Shown here piece by piece: positions 25,679-37,685 of a stretch of DNA of 64,000 nucleotides (the first letter of the stretch is position 1; each line of letters starts with the position of its first letter). The stretch is from NCBI GenBank assembly GCA_026545225.1, contig CM048852.1:61329146-61393145 (forward strand), written 5' to 3'. The notes under the pieces were generated by a model. The model had not been told where the DNA came from. It saw only the letters and a program-made list of their open reading frames with translations, and did no database searches. This DNA comes from Cornus controversa (Eukaryota; Streptophyta; Magnoliopsida; Cornales; Cornaceae). Made by a program: the position numbers and the translations under genes.

Positions 25679-25997
25679 GAAGTGTATTGGTTATTGGAGG
25701 AAATATTATATAAGAATAATTGAAAATTTATTTTTATTGATCCGTGGTGGTGAATTCCCTTACCTTTAGATTTATTTTATTAGTGTTAGTTTTATTTATT
25801 TTATTGTTCAACAAAAATAAAAAAAATATGTTCAAAATTTTTTTTTTCATCCCAAAAATTTAGGTTTTGAATTTGAGGCTCATGTCTGATTCTCACTTGA
25901 GAGTTGTTCAACTCTGCTTATTAGTATACTAGTTTTCGTGACGTTTTTGCAGGTTTAATTTTTATACGAAATGTAGAGATTAGACCAACAATCGTCA
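25679..25997 (+). mobile_element. Family S LTR 3' fragment, unit B
   Basis: Unit B copy of the LTR fragment at 11,750-12,068. Confidence 0.65.
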
Positions 25998-27160
25998 CAG
26001 TCCTAAAACATTTTCTTGATCTTTAAACAATTGACTAGAAAAGAGAGATTTTCTACATTATGTTTTTTTTTGGGTAAGATACTGTGTATGAGCGTATATA
26101 GCATATATCATTGAATCTAGACAATATAACATATTTAGGCCTTGATTGGAGGGGCTTCTTGGTTCTAAAATTCCTTCAATTTGAAAGGATATTTGAAGAA
26201 TATCTTCAATAAATGGAATTTAAAAGAAAAAAAAATTGTTTGGTGGATGCATTTTTTGAAATTCCTTCCACAATTAACACATTTTAACGTAATACATTTA
26301 TCCTTAATAATGACTATTAATAGGCAAGTTTCACGAAATAAAAGATGCGAAATTGTTTATAAAATTTGTTATTTAAAATAATTCTGGTTTCTTCCAGATG
26401 AAAGTTTTTCTGCCTTTTCTTGAACGGTCTTTTTAGATTTTGACTTTCATTAGAAATCCATTTTCCTTATTTCACTAAACACTAACACTTTTTGGAAAGG
26501 ATTTGACTTGGAAGCTCGTTTCAATCTCTGAGCAAGCTCTCCAAAATGAGCACTTATATTGTTTTATTTGTAAACAAGAGAAAATCCATTATGGGTTTCC
26601 TAACTGGCCGGGTTGGGCTTAGTCATGGGTGCCTGGTTGAGGTCTAAATCCAAAGTCCAACATCTCTCACCCGCAAATAGGGTGCACGATACCGTTATAT
26701 CTCTTTCTCAAACTAATGAATACAAACTAATGAAACGCGTGATCGATAGAAAGATCACCTGCATGTCGGAGTTCTAAAACGCACCGATAGAAAGATGACG
26801 GAGCATTTCAGAATCTTTGTTAGAGGCGTAAACAAACCCGAGGAATGGCCGGGTTAAAGTTGCACTACAACTTGTCGCAATCAGATAATAAAGGCAATGC
26901 ATGTGGATGATGCAGTACTACTAAAACAACCATGCGAGAACAAGGTAAAGCCAAACAAACGGCGCGAAACATATACATAACAACATACAAGCCCATTTTA
27001 TTTTATTATATAGTAGCATATAACAAGAGGTCTTTTTTATTTAATATTACATATATTTGGTTTTAGATTGGCTGATGACATTAAGAACACACGTAGATAT
27101 GATCTTAATGAGACCTTTCATCATTGCACCAACCTCCCACATATATAGATGAGCCATAAT

Positions 27161-27601
27161 TTAAATTTCTTGGAAGCGAAGGAGGAACCTCACATTCTTA
27201 CCAGGCTTGTCCACAACAGCTGCCTCGTAATTTTTGATTTGTTCATGGTCGTTTTTGTCTTTGGCATCGACGGCAAGCCAATAAAGTATCCCGGAAAAGA
27301 CACGTCCTTTCCAGCCACCATTAATGCAAACGAATTCTAAGTTGGTTTTGGCACGTTTGTTGTGTTCGGCGACAGCCCACTTTCCGATCTCAACGGCTTT
27401 GGCGTCAGTTGGTTCAATTACTTCAGTGCTGGAAATAGCAACTGACTGGCCTCCCACTTGGACGGACAGAGGCTTTCCGTCACATCCCATTTGAAACGAC
27501 AGCACATTTTTCATCCCATCAAATCCCATGTTAAGCGGCAGTAGATGCTGATCATCTTGCATCAGACTGCGAAAGTCGGCAGGGGCTAGTACTGCTGTCA
27601 T
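27161..27601 (-). CDS. Cystatin-like protein with altered binding loop, unit B
   Basis: Unit B copy. The product is identical over all 146 residues to the copies at 13,232 and 35,386, including RVFSG in place of QxVxG and the missing C-terminal Trp. Promoter and leader are also conserved, so the copy should be expressible. A complete, unchanged frame in three copies argues against simple pseudogenisation, although very recent duplication or gene conversion could also explain it. Confidence 0.8.
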   Translation of the reverse strand: MTAVLAPADFRSLMQDDQHLLPLNMGFDGMKNVLSFQMGCDGKPLSVQVGGQSVAISSTEVIEPTDAKAVEIGKWAVAEHNKRAKTNLEFVCINGGWKGRVFSGILYWLAVDAKDKNDHEQIKNYEAAVVDKPGKNVRFLLRFQEI

Positions 27602-27694
27602 TTTCTCCTATTCTCTCTCTCTCACACACTCAAATAATGGCTTTATTTGTGCTCGGCTGGCTGTTCTTAAGGAAAATGGAGTTCGAGTGTCATC

Positions 27695-27702
27695 TATTTA
27701 TA
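27695..27702 (-). promoter_or_regulatory. TATA box of unit B cystatin-like gene
   Basis: TATAAATA on the minus strand, about 94 bases upstream of the start codon at 27,601, identical in context to unit A. Confidence 0.7.
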
Positions 27703-29931
27703 GCCATCAGATCCAACACACAGGCGCAGAGAGAGAATCTCAGTATTTTTAGAAAATTATATGTTATACTTTAATGTTTATGTCTTCACATATCATACTT
27801 TAGAAGAGGACAGAAAAATTTATTATTCTCTATCAAGATGAAGAGTGAAAGTGATCATTGACATCATATATGTTCAAATTTGTAAAGATTCTTGAAGAGT
27901 GAAACCGACTCATGTAAATTACATGTACGCGCTGAAATCGTTCGAGCTAAGGTGAATTTTTATTTTTATTTTTTATTTTTTTAAGGTTAACTAAAGTGAT
28001 GTTATGATAGCACTATGAAACGATATATTCAAGGATGAGCACCACGTGCCCAATTCCCTTCCATTATTCATATCTCATCTTATCTTATCTTATCTGGACC
28101 GATTCTTTTTTACTACATATCCATTAGGGTTTTTTTTTTTTTTTTTGGAGCTTGACTGTACCCTAACAAAGACGTTGAACATTGTGACGTGGAGGTTTTA
28201 GGTTCAAAATATGAAAATACATAACTCTACTCTCTCCAAACTCTTCATTGCCGAAAGTTACATGTACTAATTTGTCATTTATCGTCCTAACACTCACACT
28301 TTAGTCTCTCTTTTACACTATAGATCATAGTGTAAAGTGACTAAAATTTGAAATTAAAATTTTAGGGATGGCTTGATCTTTGTATTACGCCTATTATTAA
28401 ATTAAATTTATAACAATAATAATAAAAAAATTATAAAGAGCATATCCTTATTTTAGACAAGCTGATGAGACAGGTGGTTTGGTGCAAATAATAGAAAGAA
28501 GTAGATTTATATACCTGATCTGATCTACGAATTTGTCATAACCTGCATTCATAGCCGACTCTAAGGCCTCTTGTCACAATTTTTATTTTTTTCTCGAGAA
28601 AAGAAAGAAGAATTCATTAATAAACTATCAAACATCAGAACAATCCTTAGTAACCACCTCAATCCTGGCAAGGATAGGAGGAAAACTGTCCAGAATCAAT
28701 ACATAAGACTTGCTAGAAATATACTAAACAATGTGATAGAATTTAAATCATACGACACTCTCAACGTACATGTGGTCTTCTATTGACGATCTCATAATTC
28801 CTTTGTTGTTTATTTCATACATAAATACCAAATCTATGTGTTTACACCCTATCTGCCAATGGCCAATGAGAAGATGACACGTGGAAGGCTGCTATGTAAG
28901 AACTGTGATCATTTTTAGCCGGTTTGCCTTTATTTTCATTTATTGTTATATAAATACTTTAAATGATTATGTATGCGTTCTAAACGTGAACAATGTGTTT
29001 GAGGACCCTTATATAAGTCCTAGGAAGTTTTAGGAACGTTTGATGAAAATTGAGATTTCGGGTTGGTGGGGCCCGGGATGCGGGTCTCGTGGGCCAAAAA
29101 ATCTGAAAATGTCAGAACGACACTAAACTTTGAAATTAGCTTAAATAAAATATTTTATGAATTATGAAGTCTATTTCGATTCCGTATGAGTTTTCGAAAT
29201 TGAAAACGGAGTCTGGTGAGGTACGTTAAGGGATTAGTGACGTTTTTGTAAATTATGAAGACTAGGGCAATAAATAAATGAGAGAACAATTCAACACATT
29301 CATTCTCTCATTGTAGCAGCTGTTTGAGAAAATTGAATATCTCTATATTTATCTTCTTCCTTCTCCATTGAAATTGAGTAGCTTGGAGCGTGAATTGGAC
29401 AACGCTGAAGAAGATAGGGTTAATCTACGCGATGAGGGCTCGAGTTTGATTCGTTCGAAGTCAAATTCAAACAACGTTGATTTTGATGAGATTTGAAAAT
29501 TTGAAAATTTTTGTCTAGAAGCTCATCTAAACTAAGGTTGGGATACCTAGCTAACCCATGAAATTTGAGATTTGTGTTAGTATATTGGTTGTATATGACA
29601 ACCAATTGGTTACGTTGGTGTAATTAGATATTTTTAAGCATGCTAGATTATACAATTGAATGAATTCTCATTGTGAGGTGATATAATTATGTGTTTATAA
29701 ATGCTATTTGTGATTATATGATATATTGAATAAACAATGTGAGAGAATTGTGTATGTTTTATGTGTACATGTGAATGTGACACTTATGTATTTGATAAAT
29801 TGTCTTAAAGAGCATGATTAAATGTAAAACATGTTTTTATCATTGAAATTTAATTGCTTTGACATGGGACGTTGTGGACATAAGCATGGGAATTATAAAA
29901 TTTTCATGCATTGCATATACATTGATATGAG

Positions 29932-31076
29932 TGACGAATGTATAATAGTGGATGGATGTCGTTGCTTCTCTATATACACTTTGTACAACAATAAAACCTG
30001 CAAAAAAACTCTACTAAAAATTGTATATTATAAGTAGGTTCGAACCACTCTCAAGTGAGATTCCGAATAAGCTCAAATTCACGCATTAATTTTTGGAATT
30101 AAAATGATTTTTTTAAAAATATTTTTTATTTTTGAATTATAATAAATAAATAAAACTATTCTAATAAAATAAATTTAAAGGAAAGGAAATCCACCACCAC
30201 GAATCCACATAAATAAATTTTTTATTATTTTTGTATGATTTTTCCTCCAATAAATAATACACTTCACCAATCCAATTACAACTTGAAAAAATGAAGAAAA
30301 ATACGACATAAAAAGCAAACTTATTATATATGAGAGTATTTTTGTACTTAATATGTTACACCTTTACTAGGTAAATAGAGGTAGGCATTCTTCGAATTGC
30401 CATTATTTGGCAAATACGAAGAATCCTCCCTCTAATTTTCTTTTAAAAATAAAAACTCAGAATAGAAGAATAAAAGAATACTGTTGGGAGGAAAAAATAT
30501 ATAAGAATATAAAATAACTTACTTATATTTAATCATAGTGACTTCGTCACTCCCTTGAGATGGGTGTTTATAAGAAAAAAAAATGAATATAAAAAAATAT
30601 TTTCAACTACACTTTATTTTTTTCTACAATTTCTAACTCATTTCACCATCCCGTAAGACCCCTATTTATAGAGTTAGAGGGGAATGGTTTAGGTGGGAAA
30701 AATTCAAAATACAAAATTTAAAAACAAAAATTTAAAATACAAAATTTTGAATTTAAATATCTAATATTTGATCTCCATATCTTCAATTTGAATTCTGGCC
30801 TGCAGATGTGGCCGTGAAAAAAATATTTTACAAAGTTTTGAACTTAAGACCTCTTATAGAGTAGATTGCATAGAATACAATCTCTTCCCAATTCTTCTTA
30901 TGTTCATTTTCGGCTATATATATTATTTTCAGCCCTTTTTTTTGTTGCTTTTCTTCTTATTTGGAAATCAACCCCGATAAAACATAAAATGCAAAGATAA
31001 GAACATTTAAATGAAATAAAATAGTAATTAAGGATTTATTTTGAGATATAAAATAACAAGTTTTGTGCACTTATCA
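29932..31076 (-). mobile_element. Solo LTR (family S), unit C
   Basis: This is the unit C copy, with ATGAG on both sides (29,927-29,931 and 31,077-31,081). It carries clearly more substitutions and small indels relative to A and B than A and B do to each other, including a short AATAGAAG insertion near 30,460. It lies in the diverged middle part of unit C. Confidence 0.85.
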
Positions 31077-31670
31077 ATGAGGGTGTGCGTGGAGAAAGAG
31101 GGGAACACCGGATGACATGTCGAAGGTTGCTACAAGCTCTTTGCATGGGAGATTAATTATTATTCTAGCGACTGACGTTAGATATTTAAAATTTGGCCAA
31201 ACAATTACGGGTGACAATTCGTGTAATCGTGTCGTGTATGTGTTGTGTACGTGTTGATATGATTATTATTAGTGTTAAGAAATCTTAACACGAACGCAAC
31301 AAAATTATTATTTGTGTCCGGAAACCCTTACACGAACCTGACAGAATTATTACATGGGTAATACGACACGACGCGAATATGACACGTTTATCTAATCGAG
31401 TAATTTATAACACGAAAATGACACGGTTATCTGACATGTCATATTTGTGTCATTTTGACGCGGATATGACACGTTTATCTGACACGATTAGCAAAACGGA
31501 TACTCGGATTGTAAATGAGTTCACAGGTCAAACATGAATATGACACAATGAGTTAGCAGGTTTTCCAAGTTGACACGGTTACGACACGGACACGATTAGC
31601 AGGCCGTTTTTGAGAGTTTGTTTCTAAACTCAACATTGTTTCATATAATTCGCTTTGAGTTTGAGGGGGA

Positions 31671-31679
31671 TGTTAGATA

Positions 31680-31711
<32 letters not shown>

Positions 31712-31883
31712 GTATCTTAAACCAAATAGAATTTTTTTTCTCCTAAGTTTACTTTGCCTCTAAGATATATGTCTATAAATAGACTTGTGTATATTATATC
31801 ATTAGGTTTTTCAATTGAGAGGAAAATCTCTATCTCTATCTCTATCTTTCTCTCATAATTTTATCACGTACGAAATATTAACA
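31671..31883 (+). mobile_element. Copia-type 3' LTR fragment, unit C
   Basis: Unit C copy of the LTR fragment at 3,813. Its simple repeat is a shorter TA run followed by GTAT repeats, and it has an extra TCTATC unit near the right end. Confidence 0.6.
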
Positions 31884-32761
31884 ACCCTTAATACATCCTT
31901 AATTAGCTACTAATTAAGTTACTAAATAAATGGCAAAAATCGTAGCTATCGTTATCATTAATCCAAAATTGACATTGAAGTTCAAGGATACCAGACAATA
32001 ATCTTCTCTAGTTGTGCACATATGTGAAAAATAATCCAACATAGAACATATTGAAAGAAAAATGTAGAAGTATCCATAAACACCACTACAACTTAAACAT
32101 ATAATGCGGTACAACCATGAAAACTGCTACTAAATGCTTGCTTAATTAAGCGACTTCCTATAATTTGGCATTCAATTAATCAATCTATAGGCGGCCTAAG
32201 TTTGTGCAACTAACTTTGTGATAAGTCAGTTTAGGAAACAAGTCTTCTGGAATTGCACTTGTATTCAATGGACTTCTTACAAAAGCCCGTTTACTTCTTA
32301 TATTTCCAAATACCAACGATTTGAAGGTTTGAAAAAGCCCTTTCAGAGTCTTCCAAAAGCTCTTACATAAATAGAAAAGATATTAAAGGCAAGAGAAAAT
32401 TTAGAAAAATAAAGAGAGGAAATGAAAAGATAAGACGCGAGAACTCACACCAAGTAATCGTTGGATGAAGAATGGTAAAATATAAGTGATTGAGGTTGGA
32501 AAACTTGATAAGTATAGCAAAAATATAAATAAGGTTTTGGGCCTCTTTGTACTTGCATGATATATCACAACTTGATTCACAAGCTTCGTTTAGAAAGATG
32601 GGACAACTACTAATACTATACTATAATGGATGCTTTGTATTTCGAATGTGGGCTGGGGTTGTAGAAGTCGTGCCCAGAGAGAGTCCAAGAAAGAGTTTAA
32701 GAATGATGAAGTGCATGCACTTCGAGCATTGACCTCTTTTTGTTTGTCAAATATAAGTAAT

Positions 32762-33235
32762 TAGAAGAATTCTTATCTCTATTTAACGAGCAAAAGTGTA
32801 ACAGATTAAGTAAAAAATTGCTCTCTTATGTATAATCAAGTCGTTCGTTTTATTCCATATTTTCTTTCATCTTTTCATGTTGTAATTGGATTGGTGAAGT
32901 GTATTAATTATTGAAGAAAGAATTATATAAGAATAATAGAAAATTTATTAATTTTTATGGATCTGTGGTGGTGAATTCTCTCACCTTGAGATTTATTTTA
33001 TTAGTGTTAGTTTTATTTATTCAATTGTTCAACAAAAATAAAAAAAATATGTTTTAAAAAATTTATTTTCATCCCAAAAATTGAGGTTTTGAATTTGACG
33101 CTAATTACTGATTCTCACTTGAGAGTGGTTCGACCCTTCCTATTTCTGTATGATTCTTAATAAAAATTTTGCAGGTTTTATTTTGCGAGGTGTGGAGAAG
33201 CAACGACAAACAATCAATTAAATCTACACTAGTCA
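32762..33235 (+). mobile_element. Family S-related LTR fragment, unit C only
   Basis: The segment matches the right half of the family S LTR: AGTGTAACAGATTAAG, a GGTGGTGAATTCTC word, GATTCTCACTTGAGAGTGG, and an end in CTAGTCA. It begins abruptly right after AGTAAT, exactly where units A and B start their CACTA element. It is followed by a primer-site-like sequence, so it is the tail of a 5' LTR. Confidence 0.65.
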
Positions 33236-33237
33236 AG

Positions 33238-33255
33238 TGGCCCCGTTGCCGGAGA
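33238..33255 (+). other. Retroelement primer-binding-site-like sequence
   Basis: TGGCCCCGTTGCCGGAGA, two bases after the LTR end, resembles the TGGCGCCGTTGCCGGGGA primer site I associate with plant Athila/Tat-type Ty3/gypsy elements. A degenerate repeat of it (TGGTGCCATTACC) occurs at about 33,275. The leader that follows (33,256-33,900) is T-rich and has no intact gag. Confidence 0.55.
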
Positions 33256-33903
33256 GTATTCTACACTCGTCAAATGGTGCCATTACCAAATCAGGTTTAA
33301 GAATTCGGAGCACAAATATTCAATACTATTATTTTTATTTTTTTAGTTTCTTTTGTTATTATTATTATTTTTTGACAAAAAAAAAAGAAAAAGAAATTCA
33401 TGGCAGGTTCTTATGATGCACTTCTTCTATAGATACCACTATCAGACACTCTTATAACGGAAATAATAGTTTTGTCATCCACGTAAGTACTTAATTCTTT
33501 TGCATCGCTCCTTTCGTTTTAGATTAGGAAAACATAGTTTTTTTTTTCAGGTTGATAACTTTAGCATGTGAACTTTAGGATAGAATAACTTAGAATTAAT
33601 ATTCCTAGTGTCACACTTTCTTCAATTTTTTTTCTTTGTTTTATTTGTTGTTCTTTTTGTTAAAAAATGAAAAAAAAAAAAAAAAAAGAACGCCACACAC
33701 TCTCTCATTTTTTTCTTTTTATTTTTATTGTTTGTTTTGTATGTGCATCTTTAAATTAGCATTTGTGATTGTGAATTTTAATTCAGTATTTTTGCAGTAA
33801 TTTATTTTTTGTTGTTTAAAAATATTTATAAAAGTAGAGCTAAATCTTTGTAACTGTAGCGAGCACCTTCCAATTTCACAATGTCTAGGAAAGTTCTGAC
33901 TAA

Positions 33904-34221
33904 GAAGTGTATTGGTTATTGGAGGAAATATTATATAAGAATAATTGAAAATTTATTTTTATTGATCCGTGGTGGTGAATTCCCTTACCTTTAGATTTAT
34001 TTTATTAGTGTTAGTTTTATTTATTTTATTGTTCAACAAAAATAAAAAAAATATGTTCAAATTTTTTTTTTCATCCCAAAAATTGAGGTTTTGAATTTGA
34101 GGCTCATGACTGATTCTCACTTGTGAGTTGTTCGACTCTGCTTATTAGTATACTATTTTTAGTGAAGTTTTTGCAGGTTTAATTTTTATACGAAATGTAG
34201 AGATTAAACCAACAATCGTCA
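33904..34221 (+). mobile_element. Family S LTR 3' fragment, unit C
   Basis: Unit C copy of the fragment at 11,750-12,068. Together with the LTR tail and primer site upstream, it outlines a remnant retroelement of about 1.46 kb (32,762-34,221) whose left part is missing from units A and B. Confidence 0.6.
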
Positions 34222-35385
34222 CGGTCCTAAAACATTTTCTTGATCTTTAAACCATTGACTAGAAAAGAGAGATTTTCTACATTATGTTTTTTTTTTGGTA
34301 AGATATTGTGTATGAGCGTATATAGCATATATCATTGAATCTAGACAACATAACATATTTTGGCCTTGATTGGAGGGGCTTCTTGGTTCTAAAATTCCTT
34401 CAATTTGAAAGGATATTTGAATAATGTCTTCAATAAAAGGAATTTAAAAGAAAAAAAAATTGTTTGGTGGATGCATTTTTTGAAATTCCTTCCACAATTA
34501 ACACATTTTAACGTAATACATTTATCCTTAATAATGACTATTAATAGGCAAGTTTCACGAAATAAAAGATGCAAAATTGTTTATAAAATTTGTTATTTAA
34601 AATAATTCTGGTTTCTTCCAGATGAAAGTTTTTCTGCCTTTTCTTGAACGGTCTTTTCAGAATTTTGACTTTCATTAGAAATCCATTTTCCTTATTTCAC
34701 TAAACACTAACACTTTTTGGAAAGGATTTGACTTGGAAGCTCGTTTCAATCTCTGAGCAAGCTCTCCAAAATGAGCACTTATATTGTTTTATTTGTAAAC
34801 AAGAGAAAATCCATTATGGGTTTCCTAACTAGCCGGGTTGGGCTTAGTCATGGGTGCCTGGTTGAGGTCTAAATCCAAAGTCCAACATCTCTCACCCGCA
34901 AATAGGGTGCACGATACCGTTATATCTCTTTCTCATACTAATGAATACAAACTAATGAAACGCGTGATCGATAGAAAGATCACCTGCATGTCGGAGTTCT
35001 AAAACGCACCGATAGAAAGATGACGGAGCATTTCAGAATCTTTGTTAGAGGTGTAAACAAACCCGAGGAATGGCCGGGTTAAAGTTGCACTACAACTTGT
35101 CGCAATCAGATAATTAAGGCAATGCATGTGGATGATGCAGTACTACTAAAACAACCATGCAAGAACAAGGTAAAACCAAACAAACGGCGCGAAACATATA
35201 CATAACAACATACAAGCCCATTTTATTTTATTATATAGTAGCATATAACAAGAGGTCTTTTTTATTTAATATTACATATATTTGGTTTTAGATTGGCTGA
35301 TGACATTAAGAACACACGTAGATATGATCTTAATGAGACCTTTCATCATTGCACCAACCTCCCACATATATAGATGAGCCATAAT

Positions 35386-35826
35386 TTAAATTTCTTGGAA
35401 GCGAAGGAGGAACCTCACATTCTTACCAGGCTTGTCCACAACAGCTGCCTCGTAATTTTTGATTTGTTCATGGTCGTTTTTGTCTTTGGCATCGACGGCA
35501 AGCCAATAAAGTATCCCGGAAAAGACACGTCCTTTCCAGCCACCATTAATGCAAACGAATTCTAAGTTGGTTTTGGCACGTTTGTTGTGTTCGGCGACAG
35601 CCCACTTTCCGATCTCAACGGCTTTGGCGTCAGTTGGTTCAATTACTTCAGTGCTGGAAATAGCAACTGACTGGCCTCCCACTTGGACGGACAGAGGCTT
35701 TCCGTCACATCCCATTTGAAACGACAGCACATTTTTCATCCCATCAAATCCCATGTTAAGCGGCAGTAGATGCTGATCATCTTGCATCAGACTGCGAAAG
35801 TCGGCAGGGGCTAGTACTGCTGTCAT
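35386..35826 (-). CDS. Cystatin-like protein with altered binding loop, unit C
   Basis: Unit C copy, with a product identical to units A and B. It sits in a block of about 1 kb (about 35,180-36,150) with no differences seen from A and B, although most of the rest of unit C is visibly diverged. That contrast points to recent gene conversion of the gene and its promoter, or to a mosaic origin of the unit. Confidence 0.8.
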   Translation of the reverse strand: MTAVLAPADFRSLMQDDQHLLPLNMGFDGMKNVLSFQMGCDGKPLSVQVGGQSVAISSTEVIEPTDAKAVEIGKWAVAEHNKRAKTNLEFVCINGGWKGRVFSGILYWLAVDAKDKNDHEQIKNYEAAVVDKPGKNVRFLLRFQEI

Positions 35827-35919
35827 TTTCTCCTATTCTCTCTCTCTCACACACTCAAATAATGGCTTTATTTGTGCTCGGCTGGCTGTTCTTAAGGAAA
35901 ATGGAGTTCGAGTGTCATC

Positions 35920-35927
35920 TATTTATA
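35920..35927 (-). promoter_or_regulatory. TATA box of unit C cystatin-like gene
   Basis: TATAAATA on the minus strand, about 94 bases upstream of the start codon at 35,826, as in units A and B. Confidence 0.7.
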
Positions 35928-36919
35928 GCCATCAGATCCAACACACAGGCGCAGAGAGAGAATCTCAGTATTTTTAGAAAATTATATGTTATACTTTAAT
36001 GTTTATGTCTTCACATATCATACTTTAGAAGAGGACAGAAAAATTTATTATTCTCTATCAAGATGAAGAGTGAAAGTGATCATTGACATCATATATGTTC
36101 AAATTTGTAAAGATTCTTGAAGAGTGAAACCGACTCATGTAAATTACATGTACGTGCTGAAATCGTTCGAGCTAAAGTGATGTTATGATAGCACTATGAA
36201 ACGATATATCCATGGATGAGCGCCACGTACCCAATTCCCTTCCATTATTCCATTTATCATATCTTATCTTATCTCATCTGGACCGATTCTTTTTTTACTA
36301 CATATCCATTAGGGTTTTTTTTTTTTTGGAGCTTGATTGTACCCTGACAAAGATATTGAACATTGTGACGTGGAGGTTTTAGGTTCAAAATATGAAAATA
36401 CATAACTCTACTCTCTCCAAACTCTTCATTGCCGAAAGTTACATGTCCTAATTTATCATTTATCATCCTAACACTCACACTTTAATCTCTCTTTTACACT
36501 ATAGATCTGAGTGTAAAGTGACTAAGATTTGAAATTAAAATTTTAGGGACGGCTTGATTTTTGTATTACGCCTATTATTAAATTAAATTTACAATAATAA
36601 TAAAAAAATTATAAAGAGCATATCCTTATTTTAGACAAGCTGGTGAGACGGGGTTTGTCATAAATAATAGAAAGAAGTAGATTATATACCTGATCTGATT
36701 TACAAAATGGTCATAACCTGCATTCATAGCCTGACTCTAAGGCCTCTTGTCACTATTTTTATTTCTCTTTCATTAAACTTTTAACGAAATAGAAATTGAT
36801 ATTCTAGAGAGAGAAAGCATTGAGATATATTTTTTTTACAAAGGATTTTTTTCACAAATTCCTTATTTATATTTTTTAGAGCACACACACAGTGTGTTTA
36901 AGTTGTAATGCTTTTCATA

Positions 36920-37359
36920 ATTTGATCAAGGTTCTTAACTTTAAACTTGTCTAAAACAAAGGGAGAGAAAACTATTTTATTTTTTATTTATTTTTCAAAC
37001 CTATTAATTTTTTATAAGTAAATGTGAATATATAAATAAGAGGAGAAATGTACAAAAACTTGGGCAAAGACCAACCAGAGCTCTAAGGCGACCAAAAACA
37101 AGGCTCGCAATCTACAAAAGAATACAAAATAGCCCAACCAACACATAAACTATATAAGCACATGTCTCTCTCTGTAAGTGTAGACCAAATAATCTAGACT
37201 AAAAAGCTTTAAACAAATTGTGCAAAGATAGATGCAGAGATGGATTCTACACATCTATACATAGAGAACGTCTACAATGCACCTAGTGTAAATACACTAG
37301 TTGAATCTCATCCGTATGTGTACAATATGCTCTGCGAGGTCCACTAAACGAGTACAACA
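36920..37359. repeat. Left part of paralogous block (matches 61,375-62,104)
   Basis: The sequence from TGATCAAGGTTCTTAACTTT through CAAAAACTTGGGCAAAGACC and AATATGCTCT-type words recurs at 61,375-62,104 in the same orientation. This copy lacks the Mutator-type miniature element found at 61,589-61,876 and so represents the empty site (about 37,118-37,134). No gene is seen. Confidence 0.75.
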
Positions 37360-37685
37360 TGTTGAAAATTAATTATCCTTCATTCACCACAACAGAAACA
37401 TATCATCACATCCACAATCACACAAGTATATATGGAGATAACAATAAACCACATCTACGCACAACACTCTTGGGCTACCTCCATGGAGAAATATTTCACT
37501 ATATTGAAAAGATAATATACATGTAGAAAACATGCATACCATACTCATTCTTTCACTCTCTCTTAACATCTTCCCCTTGAAATTACATATATTCTTTCCT
37601 CTCCTCACAACACTCAACAACTACTCACATATTTTCTATCTCTCTCTCTTTCCCTTTAACCCTACCTCTATTTATAGAGTTTTCA
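37360..37685 (-). mobile_element. Copia-type LTR, terminal portion
   Basis: It matches the lower-coordinate part of the LTR at 62,105-62,645, with the shared TGTTGAAAATTAAT end, a CCACAACAGAAAC-like block and CTCTATTTATAGAG (a TATA box on the minus strand). Homology stops at about 37,685, where another repeat is inserted. It is probably the tail of the 3' LTR whose start lies at 39,268. Confidence 0.55.

Larger units (their letters stand above)
14660..28588. repeat. Tandem segmental duplication, unit B (about 13.93 kb)
   Basis: Unit B carries every element of unit A in the same order and orientation. The main visible length difference is a longer TA tract (17,740-17,790, against 3,822-3,857 in A). 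Several small variants near the left end (for example the bases around 15,045 and 15,210) are shared with unit C and not A, so B and C share ancestry or conversion there. Confidence 0.9.
28589..36764. repeat. Shortened mosaic unit C plus partial tail
   Basis: Unit C follows B in tandem but is about 5.7 kb shorter, because the CACTA-containing segment is absent. From 28,589 to about 29,700 it is nearly identical to B. From about 29,700 to 35,200 it carries many substitutions and small indels. From about 35,200 through the cystatin-like gene to about 36,150 it again looks identical to A and B. The final 36,087-36,764 is a partial next unit, diverged by a few percent, and marks the right edge of the array. 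Confidence 0.85.
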
